DNA of 64,000 nt from Echinometra lucunter (lineage: Eukaryota; Echinodermata; Echinoidea; Camarodonta; Echinometridae), in contig CM057171.1 of the NCBI GenBank assembly GCA_029962745.1, positions 19,168,034 to 19,232,033 of the forward strand, given 5' to 3'. Shown here one piece after another: positions 36,404-47,051 of the stretch. Every line of letters starts with the position of its first letter. The first letter of the stretch is position 1. Position numbers and translations under genes: made by a program. Below the pieces are notes generated by a model. It saw only the letters and a list, made by a program, of their open reading frames with translations, was not told the DNA's origin and searched no databases.

Positions 36404-37216
36404 GTTGCTATGGGCATGAGGTCAGTTGAAGGGTTGCTTGTTTGAAAAAAAAAAATCATAAAAATCTTATACATGTATAACAAAACTTTGTTTTTTCAGT
36501 GCTATTTGTGCTCTCAGTAAATTTATCACCAAATTTGAATTCTTTCTTTTCACGTGATTTATTGATGTGTTCATCCACAAGCCTTCTATGTAACATTGTT
36601 TGAAGATGATATTACAGTGAAAGCTTTTCAGTGCAAATATTTGAGACGAGTCAGCTGCAAGAAAATTAATCTCCAACCGACTCCAACTCTTCGGAAAACA
36701 AAGACAAACCCAAACCGCTTCTTGTGACTCATTGCTGAAGATGAACCCGTCACCTTTGACATTTCGCGGTTGCGGTATTAATCCGCAACACCGCTCGATA
36801 GCGGCAAATGGCATCTAATGTTTATACCAATTTCGTTCTGCACCTTTGCCTCATCAGGTGCAGCAAAAAAAAGAATTAATGCTTTTTCATTTGATCTTGC
36901 CTTTGTGTATTGATACAGTCGATGGCCATGGGTTTTAGGGGGATGCATTTAGCGAGCGGTTGTCTGATAAGCTTGAGAGGCTTTACAGTGTGCCTTTTCA
37001 TCTTTGGTTTATACCCCTCAGTTGGTCTCACCGTCATTAGCGAATCCATGATCCGGACACATTAGCTTTGGGATGCTTTGCGGCCTAATTGAGAAGCTCC
37101 ATCAAGGCGTTTAGCTTGATAACGCGGTGCGCATGGAGTGAACTTTATGGAAGGTTTTTATCATTTAGAATTTTATCAGTTTGAGGCTCGTTCAGATATG
37201 CTGAGGGTAGACTGCG
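36404..37216. other. Unassigned DNA
   Basis: No coding region recognised on either strand. The 36710-37140 part has higher CpG and GC content than its surroundings, but shows no defensible exon. Confidence 0.45.
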
Positions 37217-37220
37217 TTAA

Positions 37221-37490
37221 CCCATTCACGACATGAATTATTTGAAACCCTATTTGATCGGCATTTCTTCTTCAAATTGACAACAGTATTTTTCTTTTAT
37301 TGCTACAATTTTGTATAAATGGTCATATATCTGAAATGAATATAAACTGAAAGAAAGTATACTGAGAAGTTAAAAAGTTGCCAGTTTGCATGGAAAAGCA
37401 GTGATTTTGAACTTCTCATCACATTAACAATTCAAGTATTTCAGTATTTATTTTCCTTTAAAAGAAATGGTTAAAAATCATGTTACAAAG
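37221..37490 (-). mobile_element. TTAA MITE, family 1, copy 4 (truncated, old)
   Basis: Starts after TTAA (37217-37220) with CCCATTCACGACATGAATTA and follows the inverted family 1 order (TGAAATGAATATAAACTGA, AAGTTGCCAGTTTGCATGG). It fades out near 37490 with no second TTAA end. More diverged than the other copies. Confidence 0.7.
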
Positions 37491-38575
37491 GTAGCAAGAC
37501 CAATACTGTCAAAAAGATGAACGAAAGCATATAAAGTAGATTGCATTTTTAATCCGTTACCAGGTTTAGTCGCCAAATTGCACAAGCACAGGACTGCTCA
37601 CATGCTCAGTCAATTTTTGGCACATGTAATGCATACATGTATACCACATGTTTCAGCGTGGTCGTCCACGACTTCATGGCAAACAAAGAGTTAAATGGAT
37701 AAGAAACACAAAGATGGATACAAGCAATATAAATGTTTGCTTGTGTCATTGAAGATAAGAGGTTCATGTTGTAAAAATACGCCTCCTCCGTGCCTTCTCC
37801 AACTCTTCACTGATAAAATGAAGGATAGAGGGTAAATAAAACTAACATTTAGTCTGTTGAGAGAAGACTGCAAGATGTTAAGGAGAGAGATAATAAAACA
37901 CACAATTACAAAAAAACAAAATGGATTGTGGAGCCTGCTTGATATAACTTTGTAGCCAAAATACAATAATTGACTTGCACGTAAACAACTGGAATGTTGG
38001 CTTTTGATTGCTGAGAGCAAATGGCTTATATAACTGTAGTCGTCGTTAACAATACATTTTATCGTTTTATAAAACAGTTTCCTAGTGATGCAGATGCATT
38101 GTGTGAATAAAGTCTAAGTTATGACTGATAACAAGAATTGCAAGGTATTAGAATATTTTGGGATCATAACTGATGACGAGTAATGAAAGTAATATAAGCT
38201 CTGGTGATGGGGTTATACATGTAAGGCATACACTGCCCTACTTTGGCAAAAGGAAGCAACTGACAAAAATGACATTTTTCTTGAAAAGAGCAAAATGTGT
38301 CTGTCATTTGTACAGATGTCAGTGGAATATCGTCATGTCTTACCTAACATATCTCTCAGTAGGATGAGTGTTTATTCATGAAATTTGGCCTGGAAGAAGA
38401 GCACATTATATAAAATAAGAAAACATTAATAAGTCAGATTTGGTTGGGATGTCACTTGCTTCCTTTTACAAGGAAGGCAGTACAGACCAGAGTCATCAAA
38501 AGATTTGAGCTATTTCCGGTCATAACTCGAATGCAAGGAGATGTTAAAGAGAATGAGAAAAACTCATAATCTTTA
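37491..38575. other. Unassigned DNA
   Basis: No gene or known repeat seen. Confidence 0.4.
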
Positions 38576-38579
38576 TCTA

Positions 38580-38712
38580 CTGATGATGATGATAATTATC
38601 ATCCTCATCATCAACATCTCTGATGACGATAATTATTGTAATGATGATGATGATGATGATGAAATACTGATGATAATGAATAATAATTGTGATAATGATA
38701 ATAATAATAATG

Positions 38713-38749
<37 letters not shown>

Positions 38750-38814
38750 TAATAATGATAATAATAATAATGATAATAATAATAATGATGATAATAATAA
38801 TGATAATAATAATG

Positions 38815-38861
<47 letters not shown>

Positions 38862-38884
38862 GATAATAATAATAATAATAATTA
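38580..38884. repeat. (GATAAT)n / (AAT)n microsatellite
   Basis: About 300 bp of GATGAT, AAT and GATAAT units. Confidence 0.95.
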
Positions 38885-39126
38885 ACAACAACCAGACACG
38901 GAAGCTTCCTGGCTGATCTAGGATTCGAGGTGTCCTTTGAAACGATACAGAAGGCAAACTTGCTTGGGACAGCTCACATCCTACGAAAGGTCTTGAACTA
39001 GAAAGAGAAATGAACAATGAAAAGAGGACTTGTTTGATAGAATAGAGAACAGATAACCCTAGATTTCAGGAAGAAGTCGGGTTGCTGTTTAATATACCAA
39101 CAGAACATCAAGTTGCGGATAAAGGA

Positions 39127-39127
<1 letters not shown>

Positions 39128-39159
<32 letters not shown>

Positions 39160-39298
39160 GTAATGATGATGTTATTACTATTATGTTGATAATAATGATG
39201 ACGATGAAGACTGTTATTATTATGATTAGTATTAGGATGAGGATGATGATGATGATGCTTCCACTAGAAGCATCATCATCATCATCATCATCATCACT
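39128..39298. repeat. (AAT)n and (GATGAT)n with a perfect 20-bp inverted repeat
   Basis: AAT units at 39128-39155, then GATGAT leading into a stem at 39242-39261 and its complement at 39267-39286, separated by 5 bases: GATGATGCTTC pairs with GAAGCATCATC. Confidence 0.9.
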
Positions 39299-39820
39299 TA
39301 CTTCCACCAGCACTTGACCTTCTCTGTAACAATGTGTGTGACTTTACACCATTCAGGCCCTCAACAGACAATTTATTACATGTGTTTTATTATCCAGCAG
39401 AAAGCAGACATTAAGACAAATATTTGCATCTCTCATCGATTGAAGAGGAGTGTTGTAAAAAGGAAAAAAATATAGGGCAGACTGTAACACTAACAATGCT
39501 GCTAGTTTGAACTGTTAAGATTTAGTTAATGGTCGTATAAATTTTAAAAAAGATTTAGTTAATGGAAATCCCACAATGGTTTGACAAAATAAACTTGATT
39601 ATTACCTGAATGAGGCATTTTGGAGACAAGATATAAGCGCGTATTTTGTCTGTCTAATTGATTCACTCAACACAAAATAACGTCACAATGGTTCAGCCAG
39701 GGCTCAGCTGTATGACTAGGGTAATAATATTCATACACCCCTCCTCCGCGAAATTTGTCATTTTCCTATTGCGCCTCTGTACTAAATTATCGGACCATAA
39801 TATCCATATTCCACCTTTCG

Positions 39821-40226
39821 GCGTGTTTAGTGAGGGAGCAAAATTTTTAGAAATTAGAAATGGGTACTTGAGTCGCGAACACAAATCGCGCTCATGTTGG
39901 GTGGTCTCTCTGGATGTCGTGTTTATGGTCGCGATCTGAGTTCCCGAAACCATCAAGCCCATGCCCAGTTGCAAGTGACCTGGCAGTGAAGGTCAAATCT
40001 GGCAGGCTTATTACTCTTTATCTCATCCGGAAACAGGAGTTCTAAGTTCCCATGACTTGAGTCACCGATCCTGTTCAACGGGTAATCAAATCCCCCTTTT
40101 TTGCGGAACTCAAGTCCAGTACGCTAGTTCGGTAATCAAGTCGCCGTCGTGTTTATCAAGGGTAACGGGTAAGCTAGTTCGGAACTTGGGTCGCTTATAA
40201 GCCCTCTGTTACCCTCAATAAACACG
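39821..40226. mobile_element. Possible MITE with GCGTGTTTATTGAGGG ends
   Basis: GCGTGTTTAGTGAGGG at the left and CCCTCAATAAACACGC at the right are inverted. A third copy of the end (CGTGTTTATCAAGGGTAAC) lies inside near 40149, forming a smaller hairpin to the right end. CpG-richer than its flanks. Confidence 0.6.
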
Positions 40227-40272
40227 CTCTTTGAAGGAACATGCATCATGTACATGTATTAGTCAGTGCTAG

Positions 40273-40826
40273 ATATATACACCCAGGGGGGCCACTCAGA
40301 AATATTGGTGTACACATGTGTGTCCATGGGTTTTGAAAATACCCCCAAACAGGTTTTATACTTTGATGAAAAAACACCCCTTAACAAGGATTTTGCCTGG
40401 TTTCTTATGAAACTAACCCCCCTTAACAGGTTTGATTGAATTATCACGCCCTAAACAGGTTTGTTTAAAATATGACTCCCTATACAAGATAAAACTAACC
40501 TCTATAGACTAATATTCAAGATAACCTTTTGCAAACTGACACATTCTTCACCTTTTGTTAACTGAAAATCCCTGAAAATGTCCCAAAATGTTCCGTTCAC
40601 ATAATGGTCGCCGGTATGGAAAATTTACCCCCTTAACGCGTTCTACCACATTAATGAAAAGCCCCAAAAAGCACCCCTTTTTGTTGAAATTCAGTGTTTT
40701 AGGACCCCTTAACACGTAGCGCACGTTACACGTTTCAAATGAAAAAAGACCCCTTTTTACGTGTTTTCTTTGATGCGCATGTGTACACCAAAATATCTGA
40801 GTGCCCCCCCCCCCCGGGGTATACAT
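40273..40826. mobile_element. Palindromic element with GGGGCCACTCAGAAATATTG ends
   Basis: GGCCACTCAGAAATATTGGT then GTACACATG at the left mirror CATGTGTACACCAAAATATC then TGAGTGCCCCCC at the right. The interior contains many copies of CCCCTTAACA(C/G)G and its relatives, so it is a large loose palindrome built from ~25-40-bp subunits. No coding capacity. Confidence 0.75.
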
Positions 40827-42035
40827 AGTGTATAACAACATAATTCTTCAGTGATATGCGTTACCATTGGCCAGATACATGTAGGAGTTAAGGACATTTT
40901 TGTATCCGTCGTGAATGGAACTTGTCCAGTGTTTCAAATTCTCCCCCCTCCTCTTTCTTATTTGACATGAAAATATTCTTCTTAAGGTTGGATGCGAGAT
41001 TAGGCAATATTTATCACTTGTGTTTACATCGCACCAAGTAGGTTTGATGTGGAGGGATAAACATTCCACTCATCTTGAATGGAACGATGGCTTTATCTGC
41101 TCAGCCGTTGACCTTTGCGGGATGGACCTTCTATTTAGATAACTTTCTCTGGACCAGATACATGTAGCCTGTTTAAAGAGAAAGTAGAATTTTGGTAGGG
41201 GTGAAAAATGACCTTTTCATTCATTTTTATTTCTTCATATACGTGTATATATGCAAGATTAAAAGTTGCTCTTGCAGTGCTGTTATATTCCATAAGTAAC
41301 TTCAGAAGACTTGAAAATTTAGGTTATATTTTATTGCCTAATGTGTATAGTCCCATAAGATATTTCCAGTACAAACTGTTATTTTGAATAGGAAATCCAA
41401 GTTCTAATAGTGGTCACTATCAAAAGTCACTCACCCACTCATGTACATTTATGTGTATGCAGTATAGCCTGTATAGAAAAAAAATGAAAAGATTTGGTCT
41501 ATAGTCATTATAGTGGTCATCTGATATTGCTTTTAGCCCATCAAGTATGATCTGGTCTCAGTGTAACATGCTGTCTCTATGAAACTTCATGTAGCTCGAG
41601 TTATCTGAAGCTTAGTGTTCAACTTGTTGAAGGAACATTGTTGTAAAGCCTATGAAGAGTTTCCCTACTTCCATATACAGTGGTCACACATTCCCTTTCC
41701 AACAATGGGATGGTATTTATGGTCTTAGAGACAGTTTTGACTGTATTTGACATCATAATACAGAAACCGATTTGTTGTTGCCAATTTGATGTGACCTACA
41801 TATACCCACCTTTTAAACAGTGTTAATACATTGCCTCTGGCACCATGTAGTCTACGTGTAGCAAGCAAAGGGTTAAAGTTAATATCAAGACGAGCTCTGG
41901 TGTGACAACCTGGGATGGACGTAGGCTTAAAGCAACCGTATTGAGGATCACTACTGCCCGATGGGGCTTTAACGAAAAACAATCCCTCCTTATCAACTGA
42001 AACCATTAGGCTAATGCTTGGCAGCGGTGTCCTGT
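40827..42035. other. Unassigned DNA
   Basis: No exon and no recognised repeat. Confidence 0.4.
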
Positions 42036-42209
42036 CGACCGATGGGGACTGGCCAAAGAGTGTCGGAGAGCAGTGGCTGGCTAAATATGATCATGTCCAT
42101 GTCCCCAGTGACACTATAAAAAGAGCTCTAGGGTTAGTCTCTGCAAGGAGACCTTATGTGCAGTTGCTGGCTCAATATGATCATATCCATATCCCCTGTG
42201 ACACTATAA

Positions 42210-42603
42210 TACCGTGTTTACACTATGACTTGGCTCGGGGGTTCGACATGCGACCCGTGCTCAACACGGCAATTTTACGTCATGTAAACGGGATCAGTGT
42301 GACCCACGAGCTGTGTTGAACACCGCTTTTTTGATACGCCAGAATTGGAGGTTTTGATCCGCGAGCCAAGTCAGACTCGCCAATTATTTCACGTGTAAAC
42401 AGAAAACCGTGTTGAACCCACTGACCTAGGTCATTGAGCGAACTAGGTAAGTCATCACAATTCTACTTCCGTTCATGATCCGTGGGCCGTGTTGAACTCG
42501 CCTTTTTGTTTCCATATAAACACGATCACAGTTGCCCTCATCGCAGCGTTCGTCCCTGCTTGAGGATTCAACACTCGAGCCGAGTCACTGTGTAAACACG
42601 GTA
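42210..42603 (-). mobile_element. MITE with TACCGTGTTTACAC ends, copy 2
   Basis: 394 bp, ends TACCGTGTTTACAC and GTGTAAACACGGTA. Inverse orientation to 21205. It splits a tandem-array unit exactly between GACACTATAA and CTAAAAAAGCTCTAGG, so the insertion point is visible by comparison with the neighbouring intact unit. Confidence 0.85.
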
Positions 42604-42754
42604 CTAAAAAAGCTCTAGGCCTAGTCTCTGCAAGAAGACCTCATGCCCTAAATTGACGCTCCGGTAATAGTTGCTCAGGGCTTCATTTTCTCAAAATTGT
42701 ATGGTTAGAGTTAGGATTATAATAAGGTTTTAGGTAAGGTAACTAAAAGACTTA

Positions 42755-43342
42755 TTTCCCCTTAACTCTCAGATACACAATTACAATACACGTCAACATA
42801 ACTTTATCCACCGACCTTATGTAAGAACTAATGTATCCTTAAATTCTTTCATAACAACCTGTATCAAGGAGTGGAACAGGTTACCTTCTGATATTAGGAA
42901 CTGTACAACTCTTTATCGGTTTAAAGTGCAATGTAAAAAATACCTCTTTGACAATCTATTATCTTAGTTAATTTAGAAAGTTTTTTCTTCCATAGAGTCT
43001 ATTATGTTTTACATGTATCTCGTAGTTGGCCACCCTAGTCATGTGTGTTTGCGTGTGTGTGTGTGTGTGTGTGTGTTTGTGTTTATGCTGACACTTGTTT
43101 AGTGTTCATTTTGTACATATTTGTAGTCGATATATCTGTTTATTATGTATTCTTCTTTGTCATTTTATACATTTAGATTTTCATCTTATTTAGAGGTATA
43201 TAGGGCCCCACTCACAAGCTGTGCTTCTTCGGGGTCCTAGAAAACCGTTCATATTGTATCATGTATTCTTTTGTACCATCTGATCATTGATTTGTACTCA
43301 TAATATGTCTGGTTTTTTAATAAATTGAACTTGAACTTGAGG
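42755..43342 (+). mobile_element. LINE 3' end: reverse transcriptase C-terminus, 3' UTR and GAACTT tail
   Basis: A 70-codon frame ends at TAG 42965-42967 and reads IHNYNTRQ, then IKEWNRLPSDIRN and FKVQCKKYLFDNLLS. The YNTR, W-N-x-LP-x-x-IR and FK...YLF motifs are the standard C-terminal signature of non-LTR retrotransposon (CR1/Jockey/L2-type) ORF2 proteins. A 375-bp 3' UTR with a (GT)n run at 43051-43075 follows and ends AATAAATTGAACTTGAACTTGA, a short-repeat LINE tail. It is 5'-truncated, as is usual for LINE copies. Confidence 0.85.
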
Positions 43343-43616
43343 TATATTATAGAAACATTGCTAGGGTTAGGTGTGGTGTAGTATTTGGTCCTGAGTAGAA
43401 GAAACAAATCAGCAGCTGGCTCAGTATGAGTGTGTCCCTGTTCCCAGTGACACAATAAAAGAGCTGTAAAAAGAAAAAAGAGAAAATAAAAAGAAAGAGA
43501 TCTTGGATGGAGCCTCTGGGTCCTAAATCGATGCATCAACATATGTTCAAGATTTTATTTTGTCAGTGTTATAGTGTTAGGGTTAGCTACCCAGGACACT
43601 TGCCTCCCCCCCCCTT

Positions 43617-43737
43617 CCCCCCAAAAAAATAAAAAATAAGAAATGAAATAAAATAAATGAATAAAATAAGATAAATAAATAAATTATGAAAAAAATAAAT
43701 ACAAAATAAATAGATGAAAATAAATAAATGTAGTTTT
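43617..43737. repeat. (AAATAAAT)n A-rich tract
   Basis: Follows a C tract at 43604-43622. It could be a retroposon tail or a simple repeat. Confidence 0.75.
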
Positions 43738-43949
43738 TTTCTTCATAAGACTCAGTGCAAACAGACCCTGTAAATTCCATCCAGATCCGACACGAAAAAA
43801 ACCCACAAAAAACAAGTGTAGTGCCATGGTCTGGGTCTAGGGTTACGTCAAATCATCAAAATCAAATCATTTATATGTATAAAACAGATATTGTTATAGT
43901 AGTAGATAAAAGAACAATCAAATTGCACTTCATGAACACTAACAATTAA

Positions 43950-44294
43950 GGTGCTTTCACACATGATGCGACAGTGTGGTACCACACTGTGGCACCACAC
44001 TGTTTGATCTTCACACATGGTGGGACTTTGTGTCACCACATATGAACGCGCATTAATGCATCAGCTCTCAATAAGAGAGCATATTTTCAAAACTTGCGCA
44101 AGCAATCTCAAGGCAGCAATTTTTGTGCTAACTTTTTAGAAATTTGATTGGTGCGCATTTTTTTGTGTATCTAGGCAGCCAAAAAACGTGTGTTGTCAAC
44201 ATTTTTTTGTCGCTCTATACCCCATAGGCTTGTACACAAAAAAGTGTGGTGACACAGCGTGTTACCACACTGTCGCATCATGTGTGAAAGCACC
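43950..44294. mobile_element. MITE with GGTGCTTTCACACATGATGC ends
   Basis: 345 bp, inverted ends GGTGCTTTCACACATGATGC and GCATCATGTGTGAAAGCACC are perfect over 20 bp, continuing into GACAGTGTGGTACC / GTTACCACACTGTC. Subrepeats of ACCACACTGT lie inside. Flanks are TTAA on the left and TTTA on the right. Confidence 0.85.
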
Positions 44295-44467
44295 TTTAGA
44301 ACTAGGTTTAGTCTCGGAATGAAGACCTCATGCTCTGAACCATAATATTTATGTTTTTAATTTTGCTGGAGACCATTTTGTTGTTTACACTATGTTCACA
44401 TCTGATATAGATAGAGCTTTCTCACTTGTTGTCCCCCAAACCTGGAATTTGTTATGCATTGCATTAA

Positions 44468-44590
44468 ATCCTTAGTAGTACAGAGTTTTGTTAGGGTCTA
44501 ATTTAATCAGTTTTTCTTCCTCAAATTTGTGTCATTTATTGTATGCCCCTGTGCAAAAATATGAAAATGTATAGATCACGAATTAAAGAC
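44468..44590 (-). mobile_element. Fragment of TTAA MITE, family 2
   Basis: AGTAGTACAGAGTTTTGTTA, GGGTCTAATTTAATCAG and CCTCAAATTTG follow the order of the family 2 copy at 31107. The CCC end and the other half are missing. Confidence 0.5.
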
Positions 44591-44610
44591 CTCATCAAAA
44601 GTGACCCCAG

Positions 44611-44749
44611 GGGAGTGTTTTTCATCAAGTGTATTGTCAGTGATTTTTACTGACAAATTTGTTCTCAGGCAATCAGATGCAAGGATTTCAGTAGCTTATA
44701 ACAGTTGTTAGTAAAAATCACTGACAAATGCACTTCATGAAATGCTCCC
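44611..44749. mobile_element. Short palindromic MITE, 'GTCTTGTCAGTGA' family copy 3
   Basis: GGGAGTGTTTTTCATCAAGT at the left pairs with CACTTCATGAAATGCTCCC at the right. Core TTCTCAGGCAATCAGATGCA. It lies about 250 bp upstream of KCNQ1-like exon 2. Confidence 0.75.
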
Positions 44750-45002
44750 AAGGACTACTTTCCCCTTCCCCTATAGCTGCCCCCAAAAGGGAGTAGAAAA
44801 AAAAATTGAACAGTCTACTAGAGTTCAAAGTTGTTTTAGTATATGTTCACAAAACGACATTAGGAGAGATTATCTATTTTGCCTTTTACAATCTAGCTTT
44901 ACCATTGGTAGTGTTGTCATTGTTATCAAGAAAAATGACATTGAATGATGATTTATATCTTTTTCCCCTTTTCTTTTCTCTTTTCTCATTGACTCTCTGC
45001 AG

Positions 45003-45093
45003 GTTTATTATGGTGCTAGTATGTCTAATTTTCAGTGTATTATCAACTATAGAATCCTACTCAAAGCGGTTTGAGGAAACCCTTTTTTATATG
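45003..45093 (+). CDS. KCNQ1: KCNQ1-like potassium channel, exon 2 (S1 and S1-S2 linker)
   Basis: This is an internal exon of a voltage-gated potassium channel of the KCNQ (Kv7) family, a plasma-membrane tetramer that carries slow repolarising K+ current. One base completes a split codon, then 30 codons read FIMVLVCLIFSVLSTIE followed by SYSKRFEETLFYM: the S1 helix and the start of S2. The VLVCLIFSVLSTIE core matches vertebrate KCNQ1 better than KCNQ2-5, and the linker length equals that of KCNQ1. A long pyrimidine tract ending CTCTCTGCAG precedes the exon and GTGAGTA follows it, giving both splice sites. The 91-bp length and the phases (split codon at the start, codon boundary at the end) are those of human KCNQ1 exon 2. 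The frame joins exactly to the exon at 59364. S140, V141 and E146 (human numbering) are kept. The protein is partial here, since other exons lie outside or were not found. Confidence 0.95.
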
Positions 45094-45099
45094 GTGAGT

Positions 45100-46805
45100 A
45101 TTCTTGTTAGATCAGTCTAATAACTTTATTGATTAAGGCCATTTTTCATGGGCATGTGAATAATTTGCAAAGTATGTGATTGTTTACATAATGGCAAAGC
45201 CCTCCCTTTTTATTCTAGTCTCCAAAAGTTTGCCAGATGTGTGCAGGGGGTTCAGACAGGCCTTTAGTTGTTTGTTTTTAGTTCGGCAGAAGTTTTTTGT
45301 TTAAAGTTTGACAATGCTTGTGAATGTTTACATCATCCTGCAAAGAATTGAAAAAAAACTTCCAATCCACAGCACATGTTTAAGGAATTTGGGGTGCCTA
45401 AAATACAAATGTTGGACTTTTCATGAAGGCAGGACTTTATTTCTTATGTTTTGTTATGTTTATTACATGTATGCGACAATAATATGTTGATGGGTTTCCC
45501 TAAACAATGGTCCCAAAGGCCATTATTTTTTTTATTCACACATGGAGCAGAGATTTACTAAACTCAAAGTTCATTTTTGCAACAAAATGTTATTTCAGAG
45601 GGTTTTTTTTTGACAAATAGGATATTTCAGCTTCAGAAGGTGACAAATTTAGGGTTCAGAATTTAGAGTTGATCATTGAAATCTTCCACATGTCTTAAGA
45701 GCTATTAGAAAGCTTGCCTGAATCAATAAGGGTACTCCTTTAATGGAAGAACAGATGCGTGCGTCTTACTCCTTGGTCATCTGCAGTGAAAGTGCATTGT
45801 ATGAATGGTCGTGATGAAAATGTAAAGTGATAAGAAGTGTGTGCATTAGTATATCCAGTTTCCTTTGCCCTGTCCTGCTTATGCCCCTGTTCACACCGGG
45901 CAAAGCTTTACGTTTGACGAAAAGATGAAATCGTAATATGATTTAGACAGATTTACTGAGTGGGTTTTAGCGATAGTGCCAGTTATAGCTGCAGGTAGGG
46001 CACAGCTATTTTTTTTTTGTTATTTCTAAATTTCCTTTTTATCTTGTCCTGTTTAAACCCTCTTTCGCATTGAGGAAAGGTTTTACATATTATCAGATAT
46101 AGGACTTGAATTCCAACATTCCGTCAAGTTTGTCCTGATTCTTTCGCTTCCTCCTACAGAATAATTTTCATTTGAAATGTATTCTCTGATATAAAATTTT
46201 GATAAAATTCCTCAAATGTAATATGATAGGAAAAATGAACGATTATAAAGAAAACTCTCTTTTGAACTCCTACAGTGCCGATGTCACGTATATGTGACAA
46301 AGCGACTACATTTTTAATCGACCATTACTCCACTTAGAAAGATGTATATGGTGATGAAAATATGTCACAGTTCAGAGGATAAATCTAGTATTTAAAATAT
46401 CTATCAGTCACTACATGCTCCCATAGGATTTGTTTTAGAAAACTGCAGATTTTGGAAAGGATCCATATTCACTTTAGCATAAAACAATAGCAAACAAATG
46501 AGAAATGAAACGTAAAGGTCAAGAGGGAAGCTCAGTGCTGTTTCACAATAATTTTCATGCATGACTTTGAATTAATAGGAGTACTTGGTTTCATTTGAAA
46601 GGGTAATAAATTTTCTACAGCTTTTATGTACAACATATTTGTATAGAAGTTACTGCTAAAGATTTGCAGGCATTTGAAATGTAAGCAGTGTTTTATAATT
46701 TGGTAGAATCTTGGAACAAGCAAAACCCCTTGGCACTATAAGAGTTAAGGTGAAAACCTCTTCAGAGACATTTTCTGCCTATGGACTGATGGAAAATAAC
46801 CCCTG
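45100..46805. other. Intronic DNA without recognised features
   Basis: No repeat family or exon recognised in the first 1.7 kb of the intron. Confidence 0.45.
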
Positions 46806-46966
46806 GGGCCTGTTGCACAAAACTTTTGCCAGACTTTTTTTCTGGCAAAAAAAAGTCTGGCAAATTTTTATGTACTGGAAAACTATGGCAATATTTTTCT
46901 TGCCGTAGTTTCCTCAATTTTTGCCATAAAAAACTTCAGCAAAAGTTTTATGCAACGGGCCCCTGG
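46806..46966. mobile_element. Hairpin element with CTGTTGCACAAAACTTTTGC ends
   Basis: GGGGCCTGTTGCACAAAACT and AGTTTTATGCAACGGGCCCC are inverted. Internal TTTGCCAGAC/GTCTGGCAAA and TATGGCAA/TTGCCGTA pairs form side hairpins. Confidence 0.75.
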
Positions 46967-47051
46967 TCACGAATGTCTATGCACTCTGTGGTCAGGTGTA
47001 AACCGCTTTTTTGCATGGATAAAGAATTCACATTTTGTCAAACAATAATGC

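Larger units (their letters stand above)
42040..44350. repeat. Interrupted tandem array, ~110-bp units
   Basis: Units contain TGGCTCAATATGATCATATC, CCCCAGTGACACTATAAAA, GAGCTCTAGGGTTAGTCTCT and GCAAGGAGACCTCATGCCCT. Copies are seen at about 42071-42170, 42170-42209 continuing at 42604-42660, 43412-43460 and 44298-44335. The array is broken by a MITE (42210), a LINE 3' end (42755) and a hairpin element (43950). Confidence 0.75.

Noticed and set aside
36467..36814. Minus-strand frame of 115 codons
   Set aside because: No recognisable domain, and an isolated open frame of this length is not unusual in 64 kb. Not called without expression support.
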